Source of the DNA: a virus | DNA: 32,803 nt | IMG/VR virus record: IMGVR_UViG_3300027851_000082 | Coordinates: 1-32,803 of that record | Reading direction: 5' to 3' (one strand) | Shown here: piece by piece, positions 1 through 10,000 of the stretch | How positions within the stretch are numbered: the first letter of the stretch is position 1 | How the letters are laid out: each line of letters starts with the position of its first letter | Translations under genes and position numbers: made by a program | Notes under the pieces: model-generated | What the model was told of the DNA's origin: nothing | What the model saw: the letters and a program-made list of their open reading frames with translations, nothing else | Database searches by the model: none

Positions 1-3000
1 GTGTAGACGCTGTACGTGCCCGGGGTTGAATACTCAAAGCGGGAGCCCGTGGCCGCGGTGAAATCGACCACCCCGGCGGCCAACACACCCGAGAAGGTGC
101 CATTCGATCCGGTGATGTCGCCAGCAAACTTGCCCGAGCCGCGGACGTACACATCCTGCAGCACCGCCTTGCCTGATTTGCCGATCGCCCAGCCGTTGTT
201 GCCGTTGGCCGTGATCGCGCCTGAGGCATTCACCGCGCCGTCGAAATTGTCGGAGCTGATGAACTTGCCAATGTAGGCATTTGTGATTGCGGCAGCGCCA
301 AGATAGGTCGAGACGTTGCCGGTATTGATTTTGTTGTTCGGCGTCACAGCGGTAACCGTCCCGCCGCCGGACCCGGGGATAGAAATAACCCCCCCCGCCT
401 CGCTCAATGTCAGAGCCTTGTTGTCCACAGTGGAGTCGGCCAGCATGAAGCGCAGGTTGTCGAAGATCACCGTGCCCGTGAAGGCACCAGTGACGGCTGA
501 GGTCCAACACCCCATCACGTAGATCCGAACCCCATAGATCTGCTGCGCGGCTCCCACGCGCGCCGTCCAAGGCACACGTTGCCACGCCCCCACAGCGCCT
601 GCGCTGGCCACCGGGATGGGCACCTCTCGACGGGTGTACGCAGTCAAGGCCGAATCGGTGAAGAGGTCAACCACGATCAGCGGTTTGCCGCTGGTGAATG
701 CCACCAGGTACATGTCAACCGAGCCGGCCAGGAAGGTGCCGACCGGCAGCGGGCTCGCAGCAAACGAGACTTGCCGCTGCATTCCGATGTTGGCACCGCT
801 GGCGGCGTAGCGCACGGCGGCCGTGCCCACCCGCACAATGCTTGTCTCTTTGGTGGGCACCCCACCCGCCCAGTTCAGCCAGTTCACTGGGTAATTGCCA
901 CTTGGCCAGTTGAACGTGGGGTTGAAGCCCAGGGCTACGCTATCGTCGTTGTTGAAGATGGTTTCGTAGGGGATGCCGGCAAGGGCGCCCCATGCGTTGT
1001 TCCCTAAGGGGCCAAACTTGATTCCCGCAACGGTGGTGCCCACGTGGTACAGGCTGAAGTCAGCGAAATAGGTGCGGCCAGGCGTCACGCCCGTGGCCGT
1101 GTACATCAGCACCCCGTTCTTTAGGAAGTAGCAAGCGCCGCCGTCATACTGGATCAGCAGCACATCGCCAACCGCCACAGTCGTGGTGTACAGATCAACG
1201 GCGATGTTCGCCCCGGTGCGCACCCTCGCATTCCCGCTGGGATCGAGGTACCAACAGAACTCCATATCGGTGTAGGTGTTCGAAGAGGCCGGGGCGTCAT
1301 TCAGCCCGGCAAGGAACGACTTCCCCAGATCGTTCACGACGAAAGACAGGTAGGCGCCGTTGGCGAAACCCTCTCTCGAATGAGCCGCGCAGTTGCCAAA
1401 CCCTGAAGAGGTGTGCGTGCTCGTGATGGTGTTGCCGGCCACGGTGCAGCCGATATCAGCCACCAGCGTGAGGTCGCTGGTGGCGTTCATATCACCGGTG
1501 TATCCCAGGCCGGTGATCGTTACTTGGCCAGCGCCACCACCGCTGAGCGTGCCGTCGGCGTTGATGCTGATGTTCTCATTCAGAATCGATGACGGCCTGA
1601 ACAGCTCGGTGTGCTTGGGCTCGCTGCCGTCCACGACGTGGATGAACGGCGGCGCGAAGTGCATCTCTTCGCCAACCGTCTTGCAGTCGTACTGACCAGC
1701 CCTCAAGCCACTACCCAGGGTCGCTGCGTTCGAATGCCACACGAAAGTGGCTGCCCCGTTGTTCCCCGCAACGGGCTCACCGGTGGAGGCCACATAGATG
1801 CCGGTATCAGCGAGGGCAACGTTTGTGCTGCCGAGTGGGTAGACATACCCCACCGCGTACAGCCACACGTTCAACGGCAGCTCGGAAACCAGGCGATTCA
1901 CGAAGTAGGGATTGCTGATCAGCGAGGTGCCGTTCTGACCATAGAGCCTCTCCAACCCGGCGCCAGGGAACCCAGGAGACGCCCCCATATAAAAGCGGCT
2001 GGTGCCGCTGGGTGAAGAGTCCAATCGCTTGAAAGGCACGATGACGCGATACCGCTTCGATGTGTCAATCGCGCGGTAGGTGTTCAGCGGGCCGTCGTTG
2101 TAGTAGCCGCCATCCCAGTTACCCGCCGTTGCCGAGTCGCCGTTCGACAAACCCTTGAGCAGCGCCATCGTTGCGCCATTGGGCCCCACGCCGCTGATCA
2201 CCGAGTTCTCCGCTGCAACGGTGTTCAGGCCTGACCAGGGGAAGGCGCTTCCCGGCACCCAACTGCTGGCGTCGACCAGGTTCCGCGGGTCGGTGTACGC
2301 CACCGCATCACCTGCCAGCCGCAGCGCGCCAGCCGCGTCCAGATAACCCAGCGCGGTGCCTGCAGCCAGAATCACGTTGCCCGCCGCGTCCTTGATGCTC
2401 AGGCCGCGCGTATCGATCTTGCGTGCCACCACGCTTTCGTCAACCAGCAGCGCGCCGTTGATGTGGGCCGCAAGCGTTTGCCAAGTCCCAGAGTAAACCC
2501 GCGATTCCGCCCACTTAGTGGAGGTGTTGTAGAGCGTGACCACATCACCCGAAACCGCCGTGCCGTAGCCGGCACCTGACAGGGCCGAGGCGGCTTCGGA
2601 ATCAGACCAGACCGAGGTGGCGATGGCCCTTGCGAGCTCCACGGTGCCGCGCGGCCCCGTCGAGCCTGTCGCCCCAGTAGAACCGGGCGCACCCGCGGCA
2701 CCCTGCTTCGCCTTGGTCACGTTGAAGCGCTTGGTGAGCGTGGGCGCCCCCGACTTCGTGGCCGTGATGTCCACGTACTCCACAGCCGATGCGGCAGCCA
2801 TGGCCGTGATGGTGACGATGGAGCCCGCCGGCGTGCCCGAGGCCGTGGATGTGATGTTGGCCGACGATGCCAGGCGGGTGAAAGTCCAGTTCGACGTGTC
2901 GTCGGTGGTGCCCTTCAGCACCTTTGCAGTGGTCACGGCGCCGGTGTAGCTGGTGACGTTGCCGCCTGAGTCAGCCGGCAGTTGCCAGGCCTCGCTGCTG

Positions 3001-3440
3001 AGCAGCAGGGTGAAGGCATCAGCGCCGGCGGCACCGGCTGCCCCAGTTGAACCCGTGGCACCAGCAGCACCAGTGGAACCCGTTGCGCCGGTAGCTCCCT
3101 GCTTGGCCTTGCTCAACGCAAACACCGCCGTGAGCGTAGGCCAACCGGCGCGAGTGGCCGTGACCGTGACCGAGCCCGCATCAGCACTCAACGCGCTGAC
3201 CGTGACCACACCACTGGCCAGCGTGCTGGTGCAGTTGCTGTCTGACTTGCTGAGGGTCCACGACGCCGTCACGTTGGCGCCCCCCTGCATCACTCGCGCG
3301 GTAGACACAGCCGTGGCAAAGCTGCTCACGGTGCCGGCGGCATTGGCCGGCAGCGCCACGGTGGGCAGGCTCAGCAAGAGCTGCACGGCGTCGTTCAGAT
3401 CGGCGATGGTGATTTCGCCAGTGGATACCAAGGTGGGCAT
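1..3440 (-). CDS. Tail fibre / central tip protein, 3' end beyond window
   Basis: This open frame of at least 1146 codons runs from an ATG at 3440 to the left edge with no stop. I spot-checked the frame at about 2465, 1691, 1043 and the edge. The N-terminus (MPTLVSTGEITIADLND) nearly repeats that of the preceding gene. Two similar Ig-like blocks (about 20-107 and 138-243) are each followed by collagen-like Gly-X-Y runs (about 108-137 and 245-267). Next comes a segment around 333-345 (DESVVARKIDTRG) resembling the C-terminal region of lambda J-type tip proteins. A SPRY/lectin-like stretch lies at about 720-815. Near the end the visible motif NAYIGKFISS is typical of J-type tails. The likely role is host-surface recognition at the tail tip. 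No strong ribosome site precedes the start. The fold assignments are by eye. Confidence 0.85.
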   Translation of the reverse strand, partial: MPTLVSTGEITIADLNDAVQLLLSLPTVALPANAAGTVSSFATAVSTARVMQGGANVTASWTLSKSDSNCTSTLASGVVTVSALSADAGSVTVTATRAGWPTLTAVFALSKAKQGATGATGSTGAAGATGSTGAAGAAGADAFTLLLSSEAWQLPADSGGNVTSYTGAVTTAKVLKGTTDDTSNWTFTRLASSANITSTASGTPAGSIVTITAMAAASAVEYVDITATKSGAPTLTKRFNVTKAKQGAAGAPGSTGATGSTGPRGTVELARAIATSVWSDSEAASALSGAGYGTAVSGDVVTLYNTSTKWAESRVYSGTWQTLAAHINGALLVDESVVARKIDTRGLSIKDAAGNVILAAGTALGYLDAAGALRLAGDAVAYTDPRNLVDASSWVPGSAFPWSGLNTVAAENSVISGVGPNGATMALLKGLSNGDSATAGNWDGGYYNDGPLNTYRAIDTSKRYRVIVPFKRLDSSPSGTSRFYMGASPGFPGAGLERLYGQNGTSLISNPYFVNRLVSELPLNVWLYAVGYVYPLGSTNVALADTGIYVASTGEPVAGNNGAATFVWHSNAATLGSGLRAGQYDCKTVGEEMHFAPPFIHVVDGSEPKHTELFRPSSILNENISINADGTLSGGGAGQVTITGLGYTGDMNATSDLTLVADIGCTVAGNTITSTHTSSGFGNCAAHSREGFANGAYLSFVVNDLGKSFLAGLNDAPASSNTYTDMEFCWYLDPSGNARVRTGANIAVDLYTTTVAVGDVLLIQYDGGACYFLKNGVLMYTATGVTPGRTYFADFSLYHVGTTVAGIKFGPLGNNAWGALAGIPYETIFNNDDSVALGFNPTFNWPSGNYPVNWLNWAGGVPTKETSIVRVGTAAVRYAASGANIGMQRQVSFAASPLPVGTFLAGSVDMYLVAFTSGKPLIVVDLFTDSALTAYTRREVPIPVASAGAVGAWQRVPWTARVGAAQQIYGVRIYVMGCWTSAVTGAFTGTVIFDNLRFMLADSTVDNKALTLSEAGGVISIPGSGGGTVTAVTPNNKINTGNVSTYLGAAAITNAYIGKFISSDNFDGAVNASGAITANGNNGWAIGKSGKAVLQDVYVRGSGKFAGDITGSNGTFSGVLAAGVVDFTAATGSRFEYSTPGTYSVY

Positions 3441-3473
3441 GCGCGTTCAGTGCCAGGCTGTTAGTCGGTGGCG

Positions 3474-4913
3474 TTAAGGGCGGTTGCTCTCGCAGACGAT
3501 GCGGCCCTTGGCGTCGATCTCGTCGCCCGTGACGGTGATCTTTGCCGCCAGCGCGTTGTTGTTGGCGCCGGCCGTGGTGCGGGTGCCCGCGGCGGTGCAA
3601 ACAAACAACTTGCCGCCCGGTGCGAAATCAGTGGTGGCTGCCGGCGCTGGGAAGGTGGTGAAGGTCAGCCAGGTGTTGGTGCTGGGCGTGCGGATGGTCA
3701 CCGTGTTGCCCGTGCCCGAAGCTACTTCAAAGAAGCAGGCCGAGCCATCGGGCTTGACGCACTTGATGATGTCGCCAGCCGCAAAGGTGATCGCGGTGCC
3801 CGAGTAGGTGAACACCGCGCTGGTGCCCGTGGTGTTGGCCGTGATGTCACGCCCACCCGCCTGCGCGGTGCGGGTGGTGTCCACAAAGCCGCCGCGGTTG
3901 CCGTTGCGGTCATAGAAGTACCAGGTGAATGACCAGCTCGCCAAGTTGGTGAGCTTGTTGGCGCCGTAGTACACGTCAGGGTAGACATCGGTACTGCCCA
4001 CGCCGTTTTGCAGCTTGTCACCCGACGTGGATACGAGCTTGGTGTCATACGGATCAGACACGTCGTACACGGTGAAGAAGGCCTGGTAGATCGTGCCGTC
4101 GCTGTCTTTGGCCTCCACCTTGAACACCATCATGTCGGTGACAGCGGTCTCGTTGATGATCAGCGCCTTGGCGTCGATCCAGCCACCGTCTGGCACGTTG
4201 GCCGTGGTGATGCCGGCCGTGGTGGTGCCGCTGCCGGTTTGCAGCTGGCCGATGGCACCCACGCGGTTGGCGTTGGCCGCGGCGGTGTCTTGCAGCCCGT
4301 ACTTCGTGGTGACGCTGGCCAGGTTGCCGTCAACCTGATCGGCTGCAGCGTGCGGGCTTTGGAACCAACGGTAGGTGACGCCGGTGTTGTCGACACCTGC
4401 AGCGCGGATCAAATCAGCCACCACACGGCCCGTGTTCTTGGTGGAGGTGGTCGATTCTTCAATGGTGAGCTGGCCGCGAATCTGGATGTAGACAGCGTTG
4501 GTGCCCGTCTTCACCTGGCTCACCACGATGGAGGCCACAACGTGATTCACCAGCCCAGTGACGGGATCGGTGTAGTCACCCTCAAAGTAGTAGGTGACCG
4601 GGGCTGAACCAGCGGCCAGGTTGGCGTTGATGCTGTAGGTGGTGCCGGTTCCGAGGCTGGTGCTCAAATCGGTGGACCATTTGCGGTTCGACAGGTTGGC
4701 CGATCCTTCGGTAGCCGCCCCCGCACCGCCCACGTACACCTTGGCGCTCAACACCAGCGGCGTGCTTGCCCAGTCTGGCGTGTAGACCACGGTGCTTTCA
4801 TCCTTGGTGTAGATCTGCTGGGCAGGGCCGTTGGCAGCGATGAAGGCGGTGATGGGCCGGGCATCGTTGTTGTCAACGATGGTGAGTTGGCCGGTAGAAA
4901 CAAGGGTTGGCAT
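3474..4913 (-). CDS. Ig-like tail protein, 479 aa
   Basis: This is a beta-rich, Thr/Ala/Gly-rich protein with no enzyme motif. It starts MPTLVSTGQLTIVDNND, almost the same as the fibre encoded just downstream, so the first 17 residues may be a shared docking peptide. The middle (about 80-330) alternates strands and turns in the manner of tail Ig-like modules. Two cysteines near 388-393 and one near 436 are the only striking residues. The ATG at 4913 has GGAG seven bases upstream. It lies between the paralogous tail pair and the fibre, 33 bases before the fibre start, so a virion tail-tip or fibre-attachment role is inferred. I do not recognise a named family. Confidence 0.7.
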   Translation of the reverse strand: MPTLVSTGQLTIVDNNDARPITAFIAANGPAQQIYTKDESTVVYTPDWASTPLVLSAKVYVGGAGAATEGSANLSNRKWSTDLSTSLGTGTTYSINANLAAGSAPVTYYFEGDYTDPVTGLVNHVVASIVVSQVKTGTNAVYIQIRGQLTIEESTTSTKNTGRVVADLIRAAGVDNTGVTYRWFQSPHAAADQVDGNLASVTTKYGLQDTAAANANRVGAIGQLQTGSGTTTAGITTANVPDGGWIDAKALIINETAVTDMMVFKVEAKDSDGTIYQAFFTVYDVSDPYDTKLVSTSGDKLQNGVGSTDVYPDVYYGANKLTNLASWSFTWYFYDRNGNRGGFVDTTRTAQAGGRDITANTTGTSAVFTYSGTAITFAAGDIIKCVKPDGSACFFEVASGTGNTVTIRTPSTNTWLTFTTFPAPAATTDFAPGGKLFVCTAAGTRTTAGANNNALAAKITVTGDEIDAKGRIVCESNRP

Positions 4914-4970
4914 GAGGTGCTCCGGTGCGCGGCTGCGCGGTGGTTTTGGTTGGGGGAGTTGAGGAAGGGA

Positions 4971-6170
4971 TCAGGGCTTCAAGATGTCGCAGAAGAAGGT
5001 GGCCTTGCTGGCCACGTCGTCCACGCTCACGTTGATTTGCTTGTAGCCAGTGGCATAGAGGGCGTTCCAGCTCGCGTCGTCGTTGGGCGGGCCGGCGGGA
5101 AACAGGCTGACGCGGCGCCACCGAAACCACGACTCGGGCACATCGGCCGTGACTTCCACGCCGTTGCGGAAGACATGGGCGATCAGCAGCGTGTGCGTGC
5201 CCAGGCCCACGCGGAATTCGTCGCCGTTGGTGCTTTCGATCTGCACCTCATAGTTGCCAGACTCCACCAGCGCTTCGGCACCCGTCAGGGTGAGCGGCTG
5301 GCCTGGGCTGATCACCACGTCATCACGGGCCAGGCCTTCCACCGTGATGCTGTAGGTGGACTGCGAGGCCTCGCGCAGATCGAAGCCCCAATCGCGGTAA
5401 AAGCCCAGCGTGCTCAGGGATTCAAAGCCGTCGACGAACTGCCAGAAGCACACCACGGCACGCAGGTCTTCCAGCACGCTGCTGACGGCATCCACCGATG
5501 CCACAGGCACCACCACGGTGGCCTGCAGCTTGCGCGAGTAGGGGCGGCGCTTCACGGCGGTGACGCCGAAGTCGTCGGTGGTCTTGGTGCTGTAGTCCGT
5601 GATGCCCACTTGCGCACCGGGCAGCGTGCGGCCCAGGTCAGAAAAGGCGCCCGCGGTGAAGTGCGCCACCGATACGGCGCCGGTGCCGCTGATGGTGAGC
5701 TTCAGGCGCACGCCCTGCGCCACACTGAGCCCGCTGATGACGACGGTGGAGGTGGTGGACGGCGCCACCGGCGCAGGCACGGCCACCGTGCGCACCAGCG
5801 TGCCCCCAGCATGAACCTGCACCTGGGTGGCCAGCAGGCCAATCAGCGCAATGTCGCTCACAGCGCCGGGCATGTCGAATTCATAGACCAGCGGGCCCAC
5901 CACCACAGACGTGGCGCTGCCGGGCGATTCATCCAGCAGGGCCCAGCGGTTGGTGGGGCCTACGCGCACCCAATGGTCTGGGGCGTCTTCTGGCGCCGTG
6001 CTGGTGGTGCCGGCGATCAGGCGCTCATAGATGCAGTGCGTGGTGATGTGGATCACCCGGTCGCCCACGGCATAGGCCGTGCCGGGCACCCACCAGGGGA
6101 AATCGGCCTCGGGCACGCTGCTGGAGAACAGCACCGCATCCGTCACGGCCAGGGGTACCAGCGCCTTCAT
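4971..6170 (-). CDS. Tail-tip protein, larger paralogue, 399 aa
   Basis: Residues 1-280 align throughout with the preceding 286-residue gene product. Shared blocks include the N-terminal SSSV motif, the segment YAVGxRVI...IYERL, the motif TNRWA, a MPG motif near 100 and QxGITDxSxK near 190. The YAVGDRVI block resembles carbohydrate-binding or chitin-binding type modules of phage tails. The extra C-terminal part (about 285-399) looks like an additional beta-sandwich. Its start ATG at 6170 overlaps the stop of its paralogue (ATGA), so the two are translationally coupled. A structural tail-tip role follows from position after the tape measure; no lambda M, L, K or I signature was seen. The exact function is unknown. 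Confidence 0.7.
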   Translation of the reverse strand: MKALVPLAVTDAVLFSSSVPEADFPWWVPGTAYAVGDRVIHITTHCIYERLIAGTTSTAPEDAPDHWVRVGPTNRWALLDESPGSATSVVVGPLVYEFDMPGAVSDIALIGLLATQVQVHAGGTLVRTVAVPAPVAPSTTSTVVISGLSVAQGVRLKLTISGTGAVSVAHFTAGAFSDLGRTLPGAQVGITDYSTKTTDDFGVTAVKRRPYSRKLQATVVVPVASVDAVSSVLEDLRAVVCFWQFVDGFESLSTLGFYRDWGFDLREASQSTYSITVEGLARDDVVISPGQPLTLTGAEALVESGNYEVQIESTNGDEFRVGLGTHTLLIAHVFRNGVEVTADVPESWFRWRRVSLFPAGPPNDDASWNALYATGYKQINVSVDDVASKATFFCDILKP

Positions 6171-7027
6171 GACAGCAACCCCAGCGCGAGGCTTTCAAGG
6201 CTGATGGAGCCGCTGGCCTGGGTGGCGGTGTCGAGCTTGAGCGACCAATCCTTTGGCCAGCCGTACACCAGCGTGGATTGCAGCCAGGGCACGCCGCGCC
6301 AGATCACCGGCGTTGACCGCAACGCGCTCAGGATGCGCACCACCTGATCAAAGCTGGCCGCCGCCAGCGACACCGGCAGGGTGAGCCGGCGCAGGTAGCT
6401 GCGGCGCACGATTTCGGGCTGGCCAAAGGCATCGAAGCCCTTCTTGCTGAAATCGGTGATGCCCGCTTGCGCCCCCTGCACCACATAGGCCAGCGAGGTG
6501 AAGTTGCCCGCCGCAAAGGTGCCCAGGCCCACGATGCCGGGGCCGCTGATGGTGAGCGTGAGCGTGCCGCCGGGCGATGCCAGGCCCTCCACCAACAAGG
6601 CCGCAGCGCTGCCCGGCACCGCCACCGTGCGGTTGGCCCCGGGCATGGTGATGTTGACGCTGGTGCCGATCACGCCCAGCAGCACCACATCGTTCACCGG
6701 GCCGGGCATGTTGAGCTGCACCGTGATGGGCCCCGTGAGCGCAGACGTGACGCTGCCCACGGCCTGGTCGAACATGGCCCACCGGTTGGTGGCGGCCACG
6801 TCATACCAATTCTCAGGATCGTCTTCAGGTGCTGCCGTGCTGCTGCCGGCGGTGAGCCGCTCATAGATGCGATGGGTTTGGGTGCGAATCACCCGGGTGC
6901 CCACGGCGTACACGGTGGCCGCACTCCACACGGCATAGTCGTTCTCGGCCACGCTGCTGCTCACCAGCGTGGAGTCGCTGATGGCGTAGGGCACCAGCAC
7001 CTGCAGGGCCGCCTGGGCGATGCTCAT
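6167..7027 (-). CDS. Tail-tip protein, smaller paralogue, 286 aa
   Basis: The first gene after the tape measure starts at ATG 7027, overlapping the tape-measure stop by four bases. The protein shares its whole length with the first 280 residues of the next gene, including the YAVGTRVI...IYERL block (about 40-60), TNRWAMFD (about 80-88) and QAGITDFSKK (about 185-195). Its end (VYGWPKDWSLKLDTATQASG) matches the same region of the paralogue. This slot is held by minor tail protein M in lambda, but no M-like sequence is seen. A distal-tail or tip structural component is likely; carbohydrate binding through the N-terminal module is possible. Confidence 0.7.
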   Translation of the reverse strand: MSIAQAALQVLVPYAISDSTLVSSSVAENDYAVWSAATVYAVGTRVIRTQTHRIYERLTAGSSTAAPEDDPENWYDVAATNRWAMFDQAVGSVTSALTGPITVQLNMPGPVNDVVLLGVIGTSVNITMPGANRTVAVPGSAAALLVEGLASPGGTLTLTISGPGIVGLGTFAAGNFTSLAYVVQGAQAGITDFSKKGFDAFGQPEIVRRSYLRRLTLPVSLAAASFDQVVRILSALRSTPVIWRGVPWLQSTLVYGWPKDWSLKLDTATQASGSISLESLALGLLS

Positions 7028-10000
7028 GTGGAGGCCACCCGCACGGCAAAGGCATCGCCACCGTCAGGCGTGACGTTTTCCAACGTGCGCGCCACGCGGC
7101 CGGTGTTGCTGATCACTGCCGCCGTGCGGTCCAGGTGCTCGGCCCGGAAGCCTTCCAGCACCACCCGCAGCGCCCGCACCTCGTCGCGCAGAGCATCGGA
7201 GCGCGCCTGCTCGGCAGCCACCTGGGCGGCCGCGGTGGCTGCCACCACGGGCGCCACCGCCACGCTCACCACCGGCGCCACCACATCAGCCTGGGCAGCA
7301 GGCGCGGCGCTGGCCTCAGCCAGAGCCTGGGCACTGACGTTGATGGCCTTGGCCGCCTCTGCCACCTTGGTGGTGGTGTAGGCCGCCACAGCCGGCAGGG
7401 CCTGCAGTTGCGAGGCGACGCGGGCAGTCTGACGGGCCAGCTCAATCGGGTCAGTGGCGGTAGCCTTCAGCGCCTCCACCAAGCTCTTGGCGCTGGACAC
7501 CACCCGGCCACTGGCATCGGTGTCGCCCGCCTGAGCGCCGGCCAGATCAGCCACGTAGGTGCCGCGCAGGCGGTCCAGCGAGGCCCGCGAGCCCGACACG
7601 CCGCGCAGCTCATTGATGAACGCCACCACGCCCTGCCCGGCGCTGGAAAGCGCCTCGCTCGCCGCCTTCTCATCCTGCAGCGCCCAAATACGCTGCTGCA
7701 GGGCTCGGTTGCCTTCGCTCAGCTTGGCCAGCTCGCGGGAGCGGATGGCCGTGGTGTTGCCCATCAACTCCGCGAGCTGATCCTCCAGGCCCGTGCGCTC
7801 GTCGGCAATGGTCTTCTGCGCATCGGCCAGTTGCGAGTAGGCATCGGCCAGCGTGAGCACCTGGCCCAGCAGCTCGCGGCCCGCGGCGCTGCTGGTGTCG
7901 ATGCCGCGCGCCAGAGCGGCGTAATCGGCCACGGTGGCGGGGAGCTGCAGGCCCAGGCGACCGAACTGCTCGCCCAGCCGGGCTGTGGCCACTGACAGGC
8001 GCTCGCTGTCGTTGAGCACCAGAGCCTCGAAAGCAGCCAGGCCATCGGTGAGGCCCTCAAGCCCACCGCTGCCGCCCAGCAGGTCATACCCCACCGCATC
8101 ACCGTTGAATCCCATCAGACGCAGCGAGGTGCGCGCATCCACCAGGCCGCGGTAGGCGGACACCAGTTCTTCAGCGCTACCCTGCAGGCCCTGCATCACC
8201 TCGCCGATGCCGCTGACGGTGGTCTCGGTGTAGTACCGCAGCATGGTGACGTACTTCATGCCCAAGAAGCCGCCCGTGGTGACCGTTTGGGCCACCACTC
8301 GGCTGGTGGTCTCAGCAGCCACCAGGCTTTGGCGCACCAGCTCGGCGCCGATGTCGCTGGCTTGCTTGTTGACGACGCTGGCTAGGTCAGTGACCGCCAC
8401 GCCCATGCCGCGCATGGCAGCGCGGGCGCTTTCCACCCCGTAGGCCAGGCGGCCAACAGTCTCTAGGTAGCCCTCATCCAGCTTCTGAAAAGCCTTGAAG
8501 GCCGGCAACACGGCCTCTGCCAGCAAATCACCCTGCTGAGAAAACACCGCGGCCAGATTCTTGTTGCGCTCTTCCGGCGTGACGTTGAGGTCGATCTTGC
8601 CGACGTTCACCACGAAGCCGCTGATCTGGCGCTCCACGTCAGCCAGCGATGCACCCAGGGGCGCCGACGCTGCCTTTACGGCATCGGCCAGGGACGACAG
8701 GCCCAGCGTCATCAGCCGGTCAACATCGCCATCGGCATCGCTCAGCAGCGTTTCCCGGCTGGTGCCGGTGGTGATCCAGAACGACTTCTTTTTCTTCTCG
8801 ACATCGGTGTAGTACTGCGCATCAAAGCCGCCCGACATCACCTGCCCCATCGTCTGCGATGCGCCCGTGAGGCCCTGCCCCTTGATGGCCACGCTGGTGC
8901 CGAAGGCGTTCCCGACAAACTTCCCGATGGCCCCGCCGATGCCGAGCGCCTCGGTGATTCCGAGCGTGAAGTAGGCGGCCGCAGCCCGTGCCGCCGTGCC
9001 AACCATCTGACCACGAGCGCTCTGCGTGAAACCAGTCTGCACGCCAGCGGCGGCGCCCTCCAGGCCGCGGCCCTGGGCGATCGCAGACACCAGCCCGCCG
9101 ATGTTGGCCTCGATGCTCTGCAACGCCACCAACATGCGCCCGCTATACCGCATCGTCATCGTGTCCACATCACTGAGCCGATCAATCGCCTTCGAGATGG
9201 ATTCACTGCGCGCCGTGGGATCGCCCAGCACGGTGCCGGTGCCCGAGTTGGTGGGCGCAAAACCGCCACCGCCACCACCCCTGAACGCCCCACCCAGCAC
9301 GGCAGCCACAGCAACACCAGCCGCCGCCATGCCCCACGGGCCCAACGCGCTCATGAAGGCCATGAACACACCCGGTACCTTGGCAGCGTTGCGAGCCGCC
9401 TCGCCAGCGGTGACGGCACTGGTCTCCACCGCCTGCCCGCCAGTGACCGCGCTGGACTGCAGCCCCACACTGGCCACCTTAGCAGCCGTGGTGGCCGAAA
9501 TGAGGCCCATCTGCTGCGCGGCATTGGCCACCGCGGTGGCCAGCTCGGCAGCGCGGAAGGCCTTCTCCACGGTGGCCATGGTCTTGTAGCCCTTGGAACC
9601 TTCCTTGAAGAAGCCCTTGGCTGCGCCCGCCAGCGAGCCGTAGCTGTTGTAGCGGGCCCGCAGATCGCGCAACTCCACCGCAGCCAGCTTGTTGGAATCA
9701 CCCCCGGCATCCTTGATGGCCTGCCTGTAGACCGCCTGCTGGTCGGTCAGCTTGCCGAAGGTTTGCACGAAGGTGCCAAGGCTTTGGCTGGCGCGGTCGA
9801 AGCCAGCGGCCAAGTCAGTGCCAATGTCTTTGCCGAGGTAGTCTCGCAAGCGGCGGTCGGCCTCGGTCTTTTCCTTGCCTTCGGTTTCGCGCCGGTCTTT
9901 ACGGTCAGTGAGGCCGGCGAGTTCGCGGCGGGCAGCAATCTCGCGCTCGATGGCGGCGATGGTTTCGGTGTTGCCAGCCGACAAGGCAGCCGCGCGAGCC

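Noticed and set aside
3030-3115. Short tandem DNA repeats
   Set aside because: They encode the collagen-like Gly-X-Y segment of the fibre in frame; there are no spacers, so this is not a CRISPR array.
4887-6347. Plus-strand ORF of 486 codons
   Set aside because: It is antisense to the paralogous tail gene; His/Ala/Arg-rich shadow.
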